From: Litoditis marina
Lineage: Eukaryota; Nematoda; Chromadorea; Rhabditida; Rhabditidae
DNA length: 64,000 bases
Assembly (NCBI GenBank): GCA_964036275.1
Contig: OZ038436.1
Span: forward strand, 4,868,936 to 4,932,935
Direction of reading: 5' to 3'
Shown piece by piece: positions 50,501 through 62,469 of the stretch. The notes below the pieces were generated by a model. That model made no database searches and was not told where the DNA came from. It saw nothing but the letters and a program-made list of their open reading frames with translations. A program made the translations under genes and the position numbers. Each line of letters begins with the position of its first letter. The stretch's first letter is position 1.

Positions 50501-52990
50501 TAGAGCGCGGTATTCCTTCTTAACATAGAGTGCGGTAGTTCTCCTTAACATAGAGTGCAGTAGTTCTCCTCAACCTAGAGCGCGGTATTCCTTCTTAACA
50601 TAGAGTGCGGTAGTTCTCCTTAACCTAGAGCGCGGTAGTTCTCCTTAACATAGAGTGCGGTAGTTCTCCTTAACCTAGAGCGCGGTAGTTCTCCTTAACA
50701 TAGAGCGCGGTAGTTCTCCTTAACATAGAGCGCGGTAGTTCTCCTTAACATAGAGCGCGGGAGTTCTCCTTAACATAGAGCGCGGGAGTTCTCCCCTAAC
50801 ATAGAGCGCGGTATTCCTTCTTAACATAGAGTGCGGTAGTTCTCCTTAACCTAGAGCGCGGTAGTTCTCCTTAACATAGAGTGCGGTAGTTCTCCTCAAC
50901 CTAGAGCGCGGTATTCCTTCTTAACATAGAGTGCGGGAGTTCTCCTTAACATAGAGCGCGGGAGTTCTCCCCTAACATAGAGCGCGGTATTCCTTCTTAA
51001 CATAGAGTGCGGTAGTTCTCCTTAACCTAGAGCGCGGTAGTTCTCCTTAACATAGAGCGCGGTAGTTCTCCTTAACATAGAGCGCGGTAGTTCTCCTTAA
51101 CATAGAGCGCGGGAGTTCTCCTTAACATAGAGCGCGGGAGTTCTCCCCTAACATAGAGCGCGGTATTCCTTCTTAACATAGAGTGCGGTAGTTCTCCTTA
51201 ACCTAGAGCGCGGTAGTTCTCCTTAACATAGAGTGCGGTAGTTCTCCTCAACCTAGAGCGCGGTATTCCTTCTTAACATAGAGTGCGGGAGTTCTCCTTA
51301 ACATAGAGCGCGGGAGTTCTCCCCTAACATAGAGCGCGGTATTCCTTCTTAACATAGAGTGCGGTAGTTCTCCTTAACCTAGAGCGCGGTAGTTCTCCTT
51401 AACATAGAGTGCGGTAGTTCTCCTCAACCTAGAGCGCGGTATTCCTTCTTAACATAGAGCGCGGTAGTTCTCATTAGCATAGAGCGCGGGAGTTCTCCCC
51501 TAACATAGAGCGCGGTATTCCTTCTTAACATAGAGTGCGGTAGTTCTCCTTAACCTAGAGCGCGGTAGTTCTCCTTAACATAGAGTGCGGTAGTTCTCCT
51601 CAACCTAGAGCGCGGTATTCCTTCTTAACATAGAGCGCGGGAGTTCTCCTTAACATAGAGCGCGGGAGTTCTCCCCTAACATAGAGCGCGGTATTCCTTC
51701 TTAACATAGAGTGCGGTAGTTCTCCTTAACATAGAGCGCGGTAGTTCTTCTCACCATGGATCGCGGGAGTTCTCCTTAGCATAGAGCGTGGTAGTTCTTT
51801 TTACCATGGAGCGCGGGAGTTCTCCTTAGCATAGAGCGCGGTAGTTCTTCTCACCATGGATCGCGGGAGTTCTCCTTAGCATAGAGCGCGGTAGTTCTTC
51901 TCACCATGGATCGCGGGAGTTCTCCTTAGCATAGAGCGTGGTAGTTCTTTTTACCATGGAGCGCGGGAGTTCTCCTTAGCATAGAGCGTGGTAGTTCTTT
52001 TTACCATGGATCGCGGGAGTTCTCCTTAGCATAGAGCGCGGTAGTTCTTCTCACCATGGATCGCGGGAGTTCTCCTTAGCATAGAGCGCGGTAGTTCTTC
52101 TCACCATGGATCGCGGGAGTTCTCCTTAGCATAGAGCGCGGTAGCTCTTCTCACCATGGAGCGCGGGAGTTCTCCTTAACATAGAGCGCGGTATTCTTCC
52201 TTAAAGGGACCGTTTCTCTATAATTTGGATCGATTAAAAAACATTAAGTCTCAAGATACTGCTTTGATAGTGTACTGATGGTCCCTTACCATTACACAAA
52301 AAAAGAAAAATGGAAATCAGTCGAGAACCAAGGCTTTTTTGAGCCAAACTATCTTAAGGGTTACTGTATCGCAAAACTTTTGGTTAAAACATGAATTCGG
52401 TTTTAATACACACAACTTCAATCTTAATTAAACCAAGAAGAGACATAGCTAACTAAAAACACTGTTAAATATGTCAGTTGTTACGTGATTGAATTTGTGA
52501 TACATTTCACGGACGTTTTGCGGACAATTTGTGCGCGTCTCCATGAAAATAGGTTTGTGCGGTGGCTTCTGCGTTGTGGCCGTACTCAAATTTGCTCAAA
52601 AACGACCCAAGTTGCGGAATTTTTCCTAATTCTGACTGTTTTGTCCATTTTTCGTTTCCATGTGTCCACTGATAACTCAAATCATCAAATTAAAGAGGTA
52701 CAGTCCCTTTAACATAGAGAGCGGTAGTTCTCCTTATCATGGAGCGCGGGAGTTCTCCTTAACATAGAGCGCGGTATTCCTCCTTAACATAGAGTGCGGT
52801 AGTTCTCCTTAACATAGAGCGCGGTAGTTCTCTTTACCATGGAGTGCGGGAGTTCTCTTTACAGTTCTTCTTAACATACAGCGCAACAGTTCTCCCTAAC
52901 ATAGAACGCGAAACTTCTCCCTAACTTAGAGCGCCACAGTTGTTTTTGACACAGAGCGCATAAGTTATCCTTATATCAAAAAGTGTTTAA
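47566..52990. repeat. 25-bp satellite array with 176-bp higher-order units
   Basis: Monomer close to TTCTCCTTAACATAGAGCGC plus GGTAG. Edge monomers (47566-48000, 52860-52990) are degenerate and the core is homogeneous. The 26-base variant TTCTCCCCTAAC recurs at 50963, 51139, 51315, 51491 and 51667, exactly every 176 bases (seven monomers). CCATGG-containing dimers occur near both core ends (48600-48740, 51740-52170). Confidence 0.95.
52205..52708. mobile_element. 504-bp TTAA element inserted in the satellite
   Basis: TTAA at 52201-52204 and 52709-52712 comes from the monomer CCTTAACATAG. Ends AGGGACCGTTTCTC and, in reverse, AGGGACTGTACCTC. The 75-codon frame inside is not convincing as protein. 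Confidence 0.85.
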
Positions 52991-53193
52991 TAGTATTTTT
53001 CAACTCAGAGCGCATGCTTTAACGCCAACTCTCAGCATCCTATCTACAACCGATTTCGATGGCTTTGAAAATGAAAAGCAGGAAATTACACGTCTCTCTT
53101 CTCCAACCACAAAGTGCAAATTCTCCACTAAAACTGAAATCGTCTTTGCCTCAGACCCACATACATACCAAACAGGCCGTTTATATTAGTAGA

Positions 53194-53386
53194 CAGTACA
53201 TCGATCGACACTTCAATGGGATTCTGAATAATACCATAGTAAGGTCAGTTACAAGTGCTTTACCGAAAAATATTTCTTGGCCGCCGCAAGAGAACTCGGG
53301 AAAAATTTGGAACGCTTCACTCATCTAGAGAATACAAATGAATTGGAAGTTGTACCTTGTACTGGCTATGATCATAGATCAGATTA
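53194..53386 (+). repeat. composite repeat copy B, right part
   Basis: GTACATCGATCGACACTTCA to CATAGATCAGATTA, matching 58073-58264 with few differences. Confidence 0.9.
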
Positions 53387-53687
53387 TACTCAAGTATAAC
53401 TGTTCATTACAAACATACAAAAGTCGTAAAATATTTTTTCAAACCTGTAAACTATAATATACAAATCACAGATGTTAACTCAACGTAGTCAACTATAAAG
53501 ATTCTGGTTTTGTACACAATGATTTGCAGTTTTGGTCCTTACTTCAACTCTAGGTGCTATAACACTTGGCATATTATTCAACAGTTGTTCTCTCTTTTAC
53601 AACTGTGATTTGTATATTATAGTTTACAGGTTTGAAAAAATATTTTACGACTTTTGTATGTTTGTAATGAACAGTTATACTTGAGTA
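53387..53687. mobile_element. 301-bp foldback MITE with 85-bp perfect arms
   Basis: Arms 53387-53471 and 53603-53687 are exact reverse complements (TACTCAAGTATAACTG ... CAGTTATACTTGAGTA). TA at the outer ends suggests a TA target. The perfect arms suggest a recent insertion; it truncates copy B here. Confidence 0.9.
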
Positions 53688-53999
53688 TTCAAGTATTTTC
53701 CGGTTTTTGTAGCAGTAGCTGCTCCATTCGAGAGTAGCTGTCTAAGGGGCGCACAGCAGAAGACAAATCTCACAGTCGTTGGGCCCCCACTTTTTCATGA
53801 ATCGTATTATGTGTTGCAAATCTGGACAGAAACGTTTGAAAACGAAAAAAAATGAAACCAAGCAAAAGTTCGTCATAGCGTACCTTCTCTCTCTGGAAAC
53901 ATTCAACATTTGGAGGTTTAATACCGCTCGAAAAAGAAATTTCGAAGTTTAGTGGTATCGAAGCTCGATACTTTCAAGTCGGTCGACAAACTATACGGA

Positions 54000-54017
54000 G
54001 GGGGGGGGGGGGGGGGG
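54000..54017. repeat. poly-G run (18 G)
   Basis: Uninterrupted G18 between CTATACGGA and TACACTACAC. Confidence 0.95.
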
Positions 54018-54045
54018 TACACTACACTTTCCCAATTCAATGTGT

Positions 54046-54172
54046 TACTCAATTGCACAGTCACGTGAAACATGCTAAACACAGCGAAACTCAGAAACGT
54101 GCACTGACAAAGTGCACAATGCCTCATTAGATAGCTAACTTTACGTGACTATTCCTATTACTTCTAGTAAAA
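54046..54172 (-). repeat. CACGTG-MITE copy
   Basis: ACTCAATTGCACAGTCACGT ... TTTACGTGACTATTCCTATT. Confidence 0.75.
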
Positions 54173-54269
54173 CTGATAAATTCCTCTAAAACTAACCAGT
54201 TTCCAGGTCCCCACAGTGCCCACAAGACTTCCAGCAACCTCTCTCACAGTCAAAATACAATCTCAAGAG

Positions 54270-54700
54270 TCTTGCTTCAAATTCAGTATTATTCTTACAT
54301 AACATTGCTTGGCGATATAAATTTATGTCTTGACGTGAAACTATAATGAAAATCGATTAATTAAAAGATTTCACCTACTCTGTGCTAGAGCTAACAACTG
54401 GAAAGTGTCAAAATGAGAGCAGACATTCTGAAAACGAAAAAATTGAAAATGCTTTTGAGTAAAAAAAAAACACACGCTTTTAAGCATGTTTAACGCAGTT
54501 CTATGTTTCGGTCATGAAATAACGCGACGTTTAATTGTTCCGTGATACCTTCTCCGACTCAACTATATTCAGATGTTTGCAACATCAATTGACGAGAAAA
54601 AGTATACGGCTCTTGGAGGTTTCATGTCATACTTATACAAAAAAATTGAACTCGGAAAGTGTTGAACGTTGAATTCTATCTGGAATATTATGACTAGCAA
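54270..54700 (+). repeat. duplicated segment, copy 1
   Basis: TTGACGTGAAACTATAATG, AAGATTTCACCTACTCTG and GAACGTTGAATTCT recur in order at about 60030-60510. Includes two PSE-like sites (near 54515 and 54608). Confidence 0.75.
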
Positions 54701-54879
54701 ATTGCTTTACATTTAGATGATTGTGAGCGAGTTTAACGCACTGGAGCGTTTCACGTCTTGTACAATTACGGCGATTTCGTTCGGTGAATGGAAGCCTCTC
54801 TTAATCGAAATTGCAATTCATTTGAAAAAGCTTAGATCTTCCAATTTGTGCAAACCTTCAGTTTGGGTGTGAAAATATA

Positions 54880-54914
54880 CGGCACTCGGAGGTTTCATGC
54901 CTTGTTTATATAGT
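54880..54914 (+). promoter_or_regulatory. PSE/Ruby-like core plus TATA
   Basis: CGGCACTCGGAGGTTTCA, ten bases, ATATAG, then CCTCGGTAAATGTTG, which also follows the sites at 25462 and 60435. Confidence 0.5.
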
Positions 54915-55088
54915 GGCACAGCCTCGGTAAATGTTGAGTAGTGAATGTGTAGAGAACTACATTTGAAATAAAACTTTTAACAATAAAACTGATTAGCTTA
55001 GTTGTTTTCGGAAGTTGTGAAAGTTGTTCCATAACAGGAAAACACTTGTCGCTCGGGGAACATTTAAAAAATCGAAAACTGCACAACG

Positions 55089-55219
55089 AACCAGAAGTCA
55101 ATTGAATATTCACGTAACATAGGCATTCTAATGAGGAACGGTGCACTTTGTTATGGCACGTTTCTGAGTTATATTGTGTTTAACGTGCTTCACGTGATTC
55201 TGCAGCTGATTTACAATAT
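55089..55219 (+). repeat. CACGTG-MITE copy
   Basis: CCAGAAGTCAATTGAATATT ... TTCACGTGATTCTGCAGCTG. Confidence 0.75.
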
Positions 55220-55609
55220 ACCATCATCCACATCCCACTCTGCGTCTCTCGGTTTACATACTATTTCGCGACACTCGAGTGAGAAACGAGAAGAAAGTTA
55301 GATGGATATGATGGAAAACAGTGCACAAAGAACTCTCCATTGTTCATTCATTTGTATTATTACTTCACGTTTCTGATTCAAGGGGAACTGAATGAATGTT
55401 TTTTTATTGATTAGACAAAAGAGAAAATGCAAAAAAGAACAGATAAGTACTGAAATTGCAGTCCTGTTCAGTCTTCTGCTCTTCATTTTTGCTCCACTTT
55501 TTCTGCAAATGAAAATATATGAGAAATATAAACTCTTTAGAGGTGAGAACGAAAATTGTTGTTACATTTTCTTCACTAGAGTACAGCAAATTGCACCCGA
55601 TAAGGTTTG

Positions 55610-55900
55610 TTAGTTAGTCATGTGAGTTACACGTGAGTGCGAGATTGAGTGACACATTTATGACTGTGGAAAGTTATGCGTTGAATCGCGTCTAAATCTA
55701 TATAACCAAACGTGAATACGTGTAAAAATGCACGTGATTTTGTTATTGCTATTGAACAACACGTTTTGTCTAGTATAGTCTGATTCAAGTCAAGTTTTGG
55801 TTGTCTCTATTCTCTTTATTTTTCTACGGCGAGAGAAGAAAATAACTCCCGCGACAAGTGCACGAATTCGTATCCCCCTGTTGCCGCCGCTGAAATCGAG
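55610..55900 (+). repeat. composite repeat, partial copy
   Basis: TCATGTGAGTTACACGTGAG, CGGCGAGAGAAG and CGACAAGTGCACGAATTCGT parallel 46010-46510. Confidence 0.5.
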
Positions 55901-56289
55901 AAAAATCGCGCGGAGCGCGAAGCGCTCTGCGTGAGTTGTCCTTGGTTTGGCCATTGCGGACTCGTTTTTTTCCTTTTAATTAACAAAAAGCTTCAAATAT
56001 AATCTTTTTTCGAAAACTAAAAGAAGAGAACGTTAGAGAATCACGAATTGAACATTGTGTGAAATATTCAGCCAAATCGAATAATTTTCGCCTGAGTTAT
56101 GGTTTCGTGTCGTTGTTGAAAAGTTCCGCCGTAATTCGTCCCTCGCCCCTCGTCCCTCCTCCCTCGTCCCTCACGGAATTCTGTCCGCATCGTAGTGGAA
56201 AAACTACTAAACCAATTTGGCTGGAATTTGGAACATCTATTCTATGGCAAAAGTTAGCTCGTCGCGCCAAGTATGAAATGTATATCTAA

Positions 56290-56420
56290 TCTCTGGCGCC
56301 GGGCGCGGGCGCCAATAGGCGCCAAAAACCACTATTGGAAAAACTACCGAACCGATTTAGCTGATATTTGAAACATGAGCTGGCGCCAATAGGCGCCAAA
56401 GACGGCAAAACACTATTTAT
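56290..56420. repeat. GGCGCC-rich segment
   Basis: Five GGCGCC sites (GGCGCCAATAGGCGCCAAA twice) in about 120 bases. Confidence 0.7.
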
Positions 56421-56735
56421 CGTCAACTAAAATCTTGAACACTAATAGAAACTGAATAATTTGGTGGAAAGTGTGAAAGTCTTTTTCCAAACCTGAAATT
56501 TTTCTTCTGGCGCACAAACCAGGAGTATAAGCTAGATTATTGTGAGTCGCAGTCAGAAGTTTTCTTCCGGCAACAAAAAACTCGGTATCCTTTTTTTTGA
56601 ATTTTTAAACCGAAGACTTTTCCTCAAAATATTTTTATTGGACTTCTTTTATATTTCTTGTACATGCTTATCCAAAACTAATCTTTACTTTCTTTACACT
56701 CGTTTTTTATACTAATCAAGTTTAGAAAAATTGAG

Positions 56736-58264
56736 AAAAAAATGCACGTTATTCGGTTATTTCGATTAAACTTACACATTATACTATAAGTTTAATGTAA
56801 AGTTTCAGTCAAGTGTGTTTGGTTTCCTGACCATCTTCTTTACTTTGTTGCGGCGAGAGAATCCAAACGACTTGAAACAGAGCAAGAACAAAAACTGTCG
56901 ATCGTCGTACTACAGTCATATTAATTCTCGTTTAATGTTTACTCTTCTGGTCATCATGATATTGATTCTTGTTTTCATATTGCTCAGAATCAGTTGGTTT
57001 CCATTCATTTTCTGTTTTCTCTATGTATCTCACAAGCTTGCATGTGAATAAACAAATCAATCAATGAAAACTCACACGACAGGTACACGAATACGTATCA
57101 CCCTGGACCGCCGCTGAAATTGAGAAAAAAATTCTTTCCTTCTTTTTTCCTTCAAAATTGTTTACCCTTAATAAGGACGATTATGTGGACCGATCCCAAC
57201 GCTTCGGTCCCTTGAACTGCAATACATTTTTCAATTGCAGTTTAAAGAACCGATACGTTGGCATGTGTCCTTCTTTGATCTTTTTCTCATAAATCAGTTA
57301 TCAAGAAAATGGTGGGCAAAAAGTATACGGAAAGAGATTCCAGATATTCTTATGAAGTGTAGTTACTTTCATGTTCAATTTTATCTGTTTCTGTGCCAGT
57401 TCTTTATGAAGTAAGAAATTAAAGTCGAGTGGTCGAGTGGATAGCGTTTGATTTCCACTCACATGACCTGAGTTCGATCCCACTAGGCGCCATAGTTTTC
57501 AACAAAATTACACGCTGATAAAGTCTTATCACAAACATAACGTATTTCAACCAATCAGCTGTATTATGACATTTTTGCATGCAAACAAAATAGGGTGTTT
57601 AACAAGTTCGTACATATAAAAAAGTACTAAAAAGAGGAACAGTAAATAGTGTTCCCAGAGCTGTTTCACGATGTTCAACAGCTTAGCGCAGCCAAATGTT
57701 TCCACCTGTCCTTATAGGCTGGCAAACTCGATACCTACAATACCAGAATTGCATAACAGTTCTACAAATATAGGTATAGCACATCAGACTGAAACAGCTC
57801 ATATTACCAGTCGAAGACCCTTTTTCCCTTTCAATTCTGAGATGTATAGAAAAAAGAAGTTAAGGTGACCAAAAAATCGTATATGAAATGAATACTATGA
57901 TGAAAATGATTAAAACTTTTGATTGATTGATTGATTTATTTACATGCAAGCATATGAGATACATAGAGAAAGAGAAAGCAAATGAAAACCAACTAAATTT
58001 GAGCAAAATGAAAACAATAATCAATATCATGATGAACGGAAAAGTGAACATTGAACGAGCATATATGACTACAGTACATCGATCGACACTTCAATGGGAT
58101 TCTGAATAATACCATAGTAAGGTCAGTTACAAGTGCTTTACCGAAAAATATTTCTTGGCCGCCGTAAGAGAACTCGGGAAAAATTTGGAACGCTTCACTC
58201 ATCTAGAGAATACAAATGAATTGGAAGTTGTACCTTGTACTGGCTATGATCATAGATCAGATTA
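56736..58264 (+). repeat. composite repeat copy C (uninterrupted)
   Basis: Carries all modules of copy B without the 5.7-kb insertion, so it records the pre-insertion state. The tRNA-like box is at 57423-57487 and the PSE-like box at 57685-57717. The terminal hydrophobic modules are inverted relative to each other (56909-57067, 57913-58073). Confidence 0.9.
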
Positions 58265-58890
58265 CAACTGTAGAACCATAGATCAAACTACAAAGTACAA
58301 CTCTAAATACCACCCTTTTTGATCTATACAGTATACATTTGTTGAATGGATTCACCAGTATTTTGCTTGGGAGATGTGGATGTTGGATGTTAACCAACAG
58401 TATCCGAAGGCGCAACACATTTCAGTGCTGTTAGCCAGTGAATTATATTATTCAGAAAAACTAAAAGCGAAAAAGTGAAAGATTTCGCCCTGGAGGTGAG
58501 CTTTCGTACATTCTGTGCTATGGCAAGAAACCTCTTGAACTTCTGTTTTATATCAGAGTTGAAACAGAACCTTATTCTCTGTTGTGTTTCAGAATTCTTT
58601 GTTTTTCCAAACGGGTAAAGTACTTTTTGTTATTACTGGTTATCTGAGAACTTCCGGTGCAGCAGAAAACAGCGCGCATTTCTAGTATGTAAGTTGCAGA
58701 ACATGAAATTGAAATGGAACGCATGGAAAGGTAGCTCTAGTTCATGGATTTTCAGTTTTTTTACACTTTTTAATGCCGTTGAGGGAGAAAAATATGTTGG
58801 GTTTCTTGTTCTATGAACATTTTTCTATGAAAATGAACATAAGTAACATTGTTAACGCGTAATTCGTTCCGAGTAGGGTCGAACTTATTT

Positions 58891-59285
58891 TCGCATCATT
58901 CCATTTTTTTCGATCTATCTACAACTATTTATTGAAATGAACAACAGAGAATCGTGGAACTATGTTTCATCCAGCTATAAGAATGCCGTGTAACACTCCA
59001 ATGCGCCTATTCGTAGAACACTCGATATAAGTCCACCAAAATTGCAATTTACCATATTTTGCAGCAAAATGTAAATTAGACATTGACAGTTTTATAATAA
59101 TTTTTAAAATAATGTTTTATTGTAAAAAACGATTTCATGGGGCAATTTTCTCGTATCGAATGAATGTATGTTCTTGCATTCCGTGAGTCAATGTTTCCAT
59201 GTTTAGCCTGGCCTGAAGGGTATTCTTTGACAAAAGGGTCCATTCGCGGAGAAGCTGGAAGAAGGCAAATTAGGCCACGCCCACT
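58891..59285 (+). repeat. 400-bp duplicated segment, copy 2
   Basis: Partner of 38451-38850, ending at the same CCACGCCCACTG. Confidence 0.85.
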
Positions 59286-59576
59286 GAAGAGTTTGGGAAG
59301 AGTGGTCTTCTATAAGCACTAAATATATACAATAAGGTAATAAATCTTACTTCGAACACAATTGCTTAGCAAGAGTGAACATTTTCTTGAGTGCAAGGGA
59401 GAACAAAGCACAATGGTGACCAAATGATATTGCGCTTCTCTCCTGATTTTTTTATAGTCTAATATCATCTGAAGTTCTTCACAAAAACAAACATACTTTG
59501 TTCCAATTATATACTAATTATATACTCTTTAAAGACATGAGCCCAGAAAATTGCTACTGAAGTTTGTCTGTTCCAT

Positions 59577-59613
59577 TCTTTTATAACTGGCTTGTGCAAC
59601 ATTTCAGCGTGCT
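59577..59613 (-). promoter_or_regulatory. PSE/Ruby-like core plus TATA
   Basis: Minus strand: CACGCTGAAATGTTGCA, ten bases, ATAAAAG. Confidence 0.45.
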
Positions 59614-60029
59614 TAATATTGAAATGACTCGATGGAAATAGTGTGTAACTTACATTGTGAACTGGAAGATCTCTGCTGAAGCTAATTCTGCCAATGTCTT
59701 TCAAACTGAATTTAATTTGATTTCCACGCACCGGACCCTCTTCTACCGTTACAAACCCTGAAAATACGAATATTGACTTTACTTTGATAAACTTTCAATC
59801 AGAAAATGAATGAACTTATAATCTCTCCAAGCTTTCATTCAGTACACAGACTGTTAACATTAACACCAATGTTAGACTTACAAAAATTTCATGTTTCAGG
59901 TTTTACTGATGGACTTACAGAAATAATATTTAGGTTTGTCTCCCACAGTCACACTACATTTTCAAGATAAGTCAAGCTTTCAACAGGTGAATAAAACATT
60001 GCAGCGCATTAATTTCAAACAGCAAGAAG

Positions 60030-60510
60030 TCTTGTTTCAAATTCTGTATTTTTCCTATATAACCTTGTTTGGTGATAGAAATATATAAATTGACGTGAAA
60101 CTATAATTAAATTCGATTAATTGAAAGATTTCACCTACTCTGCGCGAGAACTGAGGCCGTAAACATGAAACATCCCGGGCCGTGTTGGAATGTTTCATGC
60201 ATACGGCCTCTGGTAAGTGAGAGAAGGGCAGGAATGAGACCCGACATTCTGGAAACGAAAAAAAACCAAGTTTGTGACCATGTTTACCGCACATTAATGT
60301 TTCATTCATAAAATAACCCGTCGTTTGTTGATCGTTTCGAGATACCTTTTCCTACTCAGTTATAACTGGGTTGAAAAGGCTTGGTGCTTGGATATTCAGA
60401 TGTATGCAACATCAATTGGCGGGAGAAAGTGTACGGCACTTGGATGTTTCATGTCATGTTTATAAAGGTTGCCATCGGTAAATGTTCAACGTTGAATTCT
60501 GTCTGAGTAT
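60030..60510 (+). repeat. duplicated segment, copy 2
   Basis: Partner of 54270-54700, with an extra inverted insert near 60150-60210 (CGTAAACATGAAACATCCCG / CGTGTTGGAATGTTTCATGC). Confidence 0.7.
60435..60468 (+). promoter_or_regulatory. PSE/Ruby-like core plus TATA
   Basis: CGGCACTTGGATGTTTCA, ten bases, ATAAAGG. Confidence 0.5.
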
Positions 60511-61163
60511 TATTGACCAGTTGAAACTTCGACGAAAATCTATCAAGAAAATTGGATTTTCACAAGTTCCATCTATAAATTATATCTAGAGCACTAAAAA
60601 TAACATGAGAGAGGTCAAAAAAGTTGAAACAAGCAGTTATACCCCCTTTCTTTCACCTCTAAGCTTTTAAATTGGACAGAATGATCAAATGACTGATTTC
60701 TTTAACTTAATTTCGGTTTTCGTACAAACTAACGGTAAAAAGCACATTCTGCGTTAGAAAAGCTAGTAATCCGTTGTTCATTTTAGTATCAATCGGCTAC
60801 CTATAGAGATAACCTGAAAATAGGTTTGCAAAACCCGGTTACGTTAAGAATTCAGCAAGTAAAGAAATAGCGTGTATTTGAGGAGACGCAAGTTGGATGG
60901 GAGGATGGAATATTGGATTGTGCCTGACAACGGCTTGGACCATGCTCCCAATTGAAACCACGCTACCCACATTTCGCCTGATGACTGTATAAACAATAGA
61001 GACCATGTGGAAGTATACACGCGCTTTGGCTCTCACTGCACACGTGTTTTCGCTCGCAGAAATATTTACGGATGAAGTGGGACGATTATGTGTATAAACT
61101 TCGACGCATCGGTCTTTTAAACTGCAATTGAAAATTTTTCTTCTGGTCAGCTGAGTAAGATGC

Positions 61164-61358
<195 letters not shown>

Positions 61359-61653
61359 CTATCTCTTGATTCTTTTTCTTCCTAACTGACATTTGATCTT
61401 TTCTGTGACTCTTGTTTCGCTCATCATCTAACCACAAAATGATGTATGTTCAAGAGGGACGCAGGATTGAACTATTTCGGTTCAGTTCTATTTTCTTTGG
61501 TACTACTTTGATCTTTCACCAGTTTACTTTGTAAAGTGGAAACACGTGTAACAGCTCTCGAGCTTCAATGTGCAATGAAGTAAAAGCGATGTCATTTTTA
61601 CTCATTCTTCGTCAGAAGACGATGGTAAGTCTTCTCGTCCTGTTTTTTGAGTT

Positions 61654-61734
61654 CTCAGAGGGGTTCAACTGATGATGGCTCAACCCTCGGAGAACAACAC
61701 CAAAATCGTCTTGAATCAGGGCCAAAACGATTTT
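61654..61734 (+). ncRNA. hammerhead-core-like double hairpin (locus B)
   Basis: Paralogue of locus A. Hairpin 1 CTCAGAGGG/CCCTCGGAG; loop TTCAA, CTGATGA (61669-61675), GGCTC. Hairpin 2 AAAATCG/CGATTTT; loop UC, TTGAA, TCA, GGGCC, AAAA. Hairpin 2 has swapped C-G for T-A relative to A, and the stem-II partners changed together (GACCC/GGGTC to GGCTC/GGGCC, one G.U). The GAAA has become AAAA, so this copy is probably inactive if the motif is a ribozyme. Confidence 0.45.
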
Positions 61735-62469
61735 GAGTGGCACCTTTCACTGAGCACATATTTCCATGTTTTGGAATACTTCCGGATACGGCTTTTTGCA
61801 CAACATAGAAAAATACAACTTGAGGTATGTTCCTAGTTTTCAATTGGTCAGTGACTGATTTATGTGTCGTATATAAAAGTTTAATATGTGGATGAAAAAC
61901 GGAATTATGATTCTTGCTTCCCCAATATTGGTGAGAGTGCGATCCAGAAAGTATGTGAATTCTGTTTATTTTTGCCTAAATAACAAGAAGTGAGTAAATA
62001 CTTTCCTTTTTCACTGGTCAGAAGAAATTTTCATTTTTACATAATTAGAAAGCTCGTGAAATTTTCTAGGCAGGACAACAACGTACCACTACATTTTCCA
62101 CTCACAACTACGTCCCCCACATCGAGCCAAACCCTAAATCCAGCTCCGGAAAAATCTGGTTTTTCATCCGTTAAAATGCCTCCACGTGTGTTTCACGTGT
62201 CAGAATGAGTCCTGAATTTAAATAGTCGTTGAGCACACCGATTTACCCCATAATCAGTGTGATTCCAGTCATGAACACAATGCCACTTGAGTAATATGTA
62301 CATTGATATTTCCTTATCAATTTGTAATATAAAGTTTTACTGTTAAACAAAAATTTTGGGGCAATTTTCTCGTATCGAATGAATGTATGTTCTTGCATTC
62401 CGTGAGTCAATGTTCCTAAACTAAACTTCAAATTCTAACTTCGAAAACGTATAAAAGCGAACGTGATTC

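Larger units (their letters stand above)
47473..53193. other. 5.7-kb insertion carrying a satellite array
   Basis: Absent from the paralogous copy, where ATGACTACA runs straight into GTACATCGATCGACACTT. ACA is present at both edges, so a 3-bp target duplication is possible. It contains a hairpin, a short unique segment, the 25-bp array, and a unique 3' segment (about 52990-53193). No transposase is seen. Confidence 0.85.

Noticed and set aside
47566..52990. CRISPR-like array
   Set aside because: The 25-bp units are contiguous with no unique spacers, and the context is eukaryotic.
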